Shown here: piece after piece, positions 13,786 through 14,426 of the stretch | Numbering within the stretch: the first letter of the stretch is position 1 | How the letters are laid out: every line of letters begins with the position of its first letter | Assembly (NCBI GenBank): GCA_050013055.1 | Contig: JBEKGC010000146.1 | Span: 1-14,426 of the forward strand | DNA from: Palsa-504 sp050013055 | GTDB taxonomy: Bacteria > Actinomycetota > Actinomycetes > Streptosporangiales > Streptosporangiaceae | DNA: 14,426 nucleotides | Reading direction: 5' to 3' | The notes under the pieces: generated by a model | What the model saw: the letters and a program-made list of their open reading frames with translations, nothing else | Told to the model about the DNA's origin: nothing | Databases searched by the model: none | Translations under genes and position numbers: made by a program

Positions 13786-14019
13786 ATGCTGGCGGTGAGG
13801 TAATGTCAATATCGGCGACCCAGCGCGGAACCGATTGGCGGCCAGGTGCGTCCCACTTCATGGCCGGGCCGCCGAACCGAGCGTCATCGCAGCACGAGGA
13901 CATGCATAAGTAATGCGTCTGCCGGATATGAGTAGTCAGGACCCATCTGTTACCTAGTCGCCTCCGAACCACCAAGAGCGCAGATAACCAGGACAAGCAG
14001 CGCAGACAGGGTAAGGCAT
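13786..14019. other. Intergenic region between cbbR and the secreted protein gene
   Basis: No gene is visible. The frame that extends cbbR upstream through here is Cys/Arg/His-rich and not family-like. The segment is AT-richer than the coding DNA and must hold the promoter of the gene starting at 14020; I see no clear -35/-10 pair. A small GCAT-N5-ATGC repeat lies near 13904-13916. Confidence 0.4.
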
Positions 14020-14426
14020 ATGCGTTTCGCGCAGGTACGGGCAACGAAGCTCAGCGTGCTGGCCGGCAGTTTGGTGATCTCGGGCGGCCTCGCGGCCTGG
14101 CCCGCGAGCGCCCAGGCCGCGTCGGCCACGCCGAGCGCGTCCGCGACTAGCTCAAGCTCGTCCCAGAACACCAGCACCAGCTGCCAGGCGCTGCCCGCCG
14201 CGAGCTCGCCGTCCCCGTCCCCGTCGCCATCCTCGTCGTCCTCGCCATCCCCGTCGCCATCCCCGTCGCCGTCACCGTCACCGTCGCCGTCTCCCTCGCC
14301 GAGCGCCACGTCTCCTTCGCCGACCGCCTCGTCTCCTTCGCCGACCGTCTCGCCGTCGGCCAGCGCCTCGGCTTCGGCGACCGCGTCGGCCTCGGCCAGC
14401 GCCTCGTCGGCTTCGGCCAGCCCGAC
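14020..14426 (+). CDS. Secreted Ser/Pro/Ala-rich protein (partial, N-terminal part)
   Basis: The frame from ATG 14020 stays open to the window edge (135 codons). It starts with a signal peptide: basic residues in MRFAQVRATK, a hydrophobic core SVLAGSLVISGGLAAW, and likely cleavage near the AQA-A junction around residue 33. The mature part begins with Ser/Thr/Ala-rich sequence holding one cysteine (STSCQALP). It continues into Ser-Pro repeats (residues 63-95) and then Ser/Ala/Thr-rich sequence to the edge. Such stretches are usually extended wall-spanning or surface linkers and may be glycosylated. A GGTAAGG precedes the start. The functional domain, if any, is beyond the window, so I assign no function. 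It runs away from cbbR. Confidence 0.8.
   Translation, partial: MRFAQVRATKLSVLAGSLVISGGLAAWPASAQAASATPSASATSSSSSQNTSTSCQALPAASSPSPSPSPSSSSSPSPSPSPSPSPSPSPSPSPSATSPSPTASSPSPTVSPSASASASATASASASASSASASP
14206..14304 (+). repeat. Degenerate hexanucleotide repeat coding for Ser-Pro
   Basis: Units of the type TCNCCN repeat in frame, broken once by a run of serine codons. The codons vary at third positions (TCC, TCG, TCA, TCT), so the array is old or under selection for the peptide rather than a fresh slippage product. Confidence 0.85.

Noticed and set aside
13718..14044. Upstream extension of the cbbR frame to a start at 14044
   Set aside because: The extra residues are not LysR-like and overlap the signal-peptide gene; GGAGG directly before ATG 13717 fixes the start.
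14206..14304. Repeat array as a CRISPR or minisatellite
   Set aside because: Units are 6 bp, contiguous and coding for Ser-Pro; there are no spacers.

Overview
The window is high-GC DNA from an actinobacterium. The signs are strong G/C preference at third codon positions, several GTG and TTG starts, GGAGG-type ribosome binding sites, short intergenic gaps and families common in that phylum (DUF3311/solute-sodium symporter pairs, NarL-type two-component pairs, a LAAC-type lipoprotein). I cannot name the species.

Left part (1-1070). A possible gene end lies at the very edge. A tRNA-Thr (anticodon GGT) is on the minus strand at 472-547. A 62-bp perfect tandem duplication (531-654) copies the first 17 nt of that tRNA plus 45 bp upstream. 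The rest is non-coding and rich in inverted repeats: a 9-bp hairpin at 681-707, a TGACAG-N5-CTGTCA dyad at 771-787 and a long imperfect hairpin at 798-850.

Transport and signalling block (1071-7725). A DUF3311 membrane protein overlaps an SSS-family symporter that most resembles monocarboxylate permeases. Facing it are a GAF sensor kinase and a NarL-type response regulator, which overlap each other, with an MFS exporter upstream of them. Between the symporter and the kinase sits a complete 1507-bp IS4-family insertion sequence (2933-4439). Its near-matching terminal inverted repeats and 10-bp target duplication can be read directly. It inserted just after the symporter stop codon, next to the shared terminator hairpin. 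An inverted repeat before its transposase gene would hide the ribosome binding site in read-through transcripts.

Middle (7726-9820). A largely non-coding stretch is followed by a minus-strand reading frame of about 206 codons broken by one TGA, probably a decayed gene. A plus-strand lipoprotein with a C-terminal fibronectin-III-like domain comes next; its stop codon is 3 bp from that of cbbX.

Carbon-fixation locus (13717 down to 9824, minus strand). The order is cbbR, cbbL, cbbS, cbbX: a LysR-type regulator, the large and small subunits of a red-type form I RuBisCO, and the AAA+ RuBisCO activase. cbbL, cbbS and cbbX are packed to overlap. The regulator lies upstream in the same direction instead of divergently. 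A near-perfect 18-bp palindrome sits beside the likely cbbR promoter, and an 8-bp inverted repeat flanks a possible cbbL -10 box. No phosphoribulokinase or other Calvin-cycle gene is in the window, so autotrophy is suggested but not shown.

Right edge (14020-14426). The start of a secreted Ser/Pro/Ala-rich protein, with a signal peptide and a Ser-Pro repeat encoded by degenerate hexamers, runs off the window.
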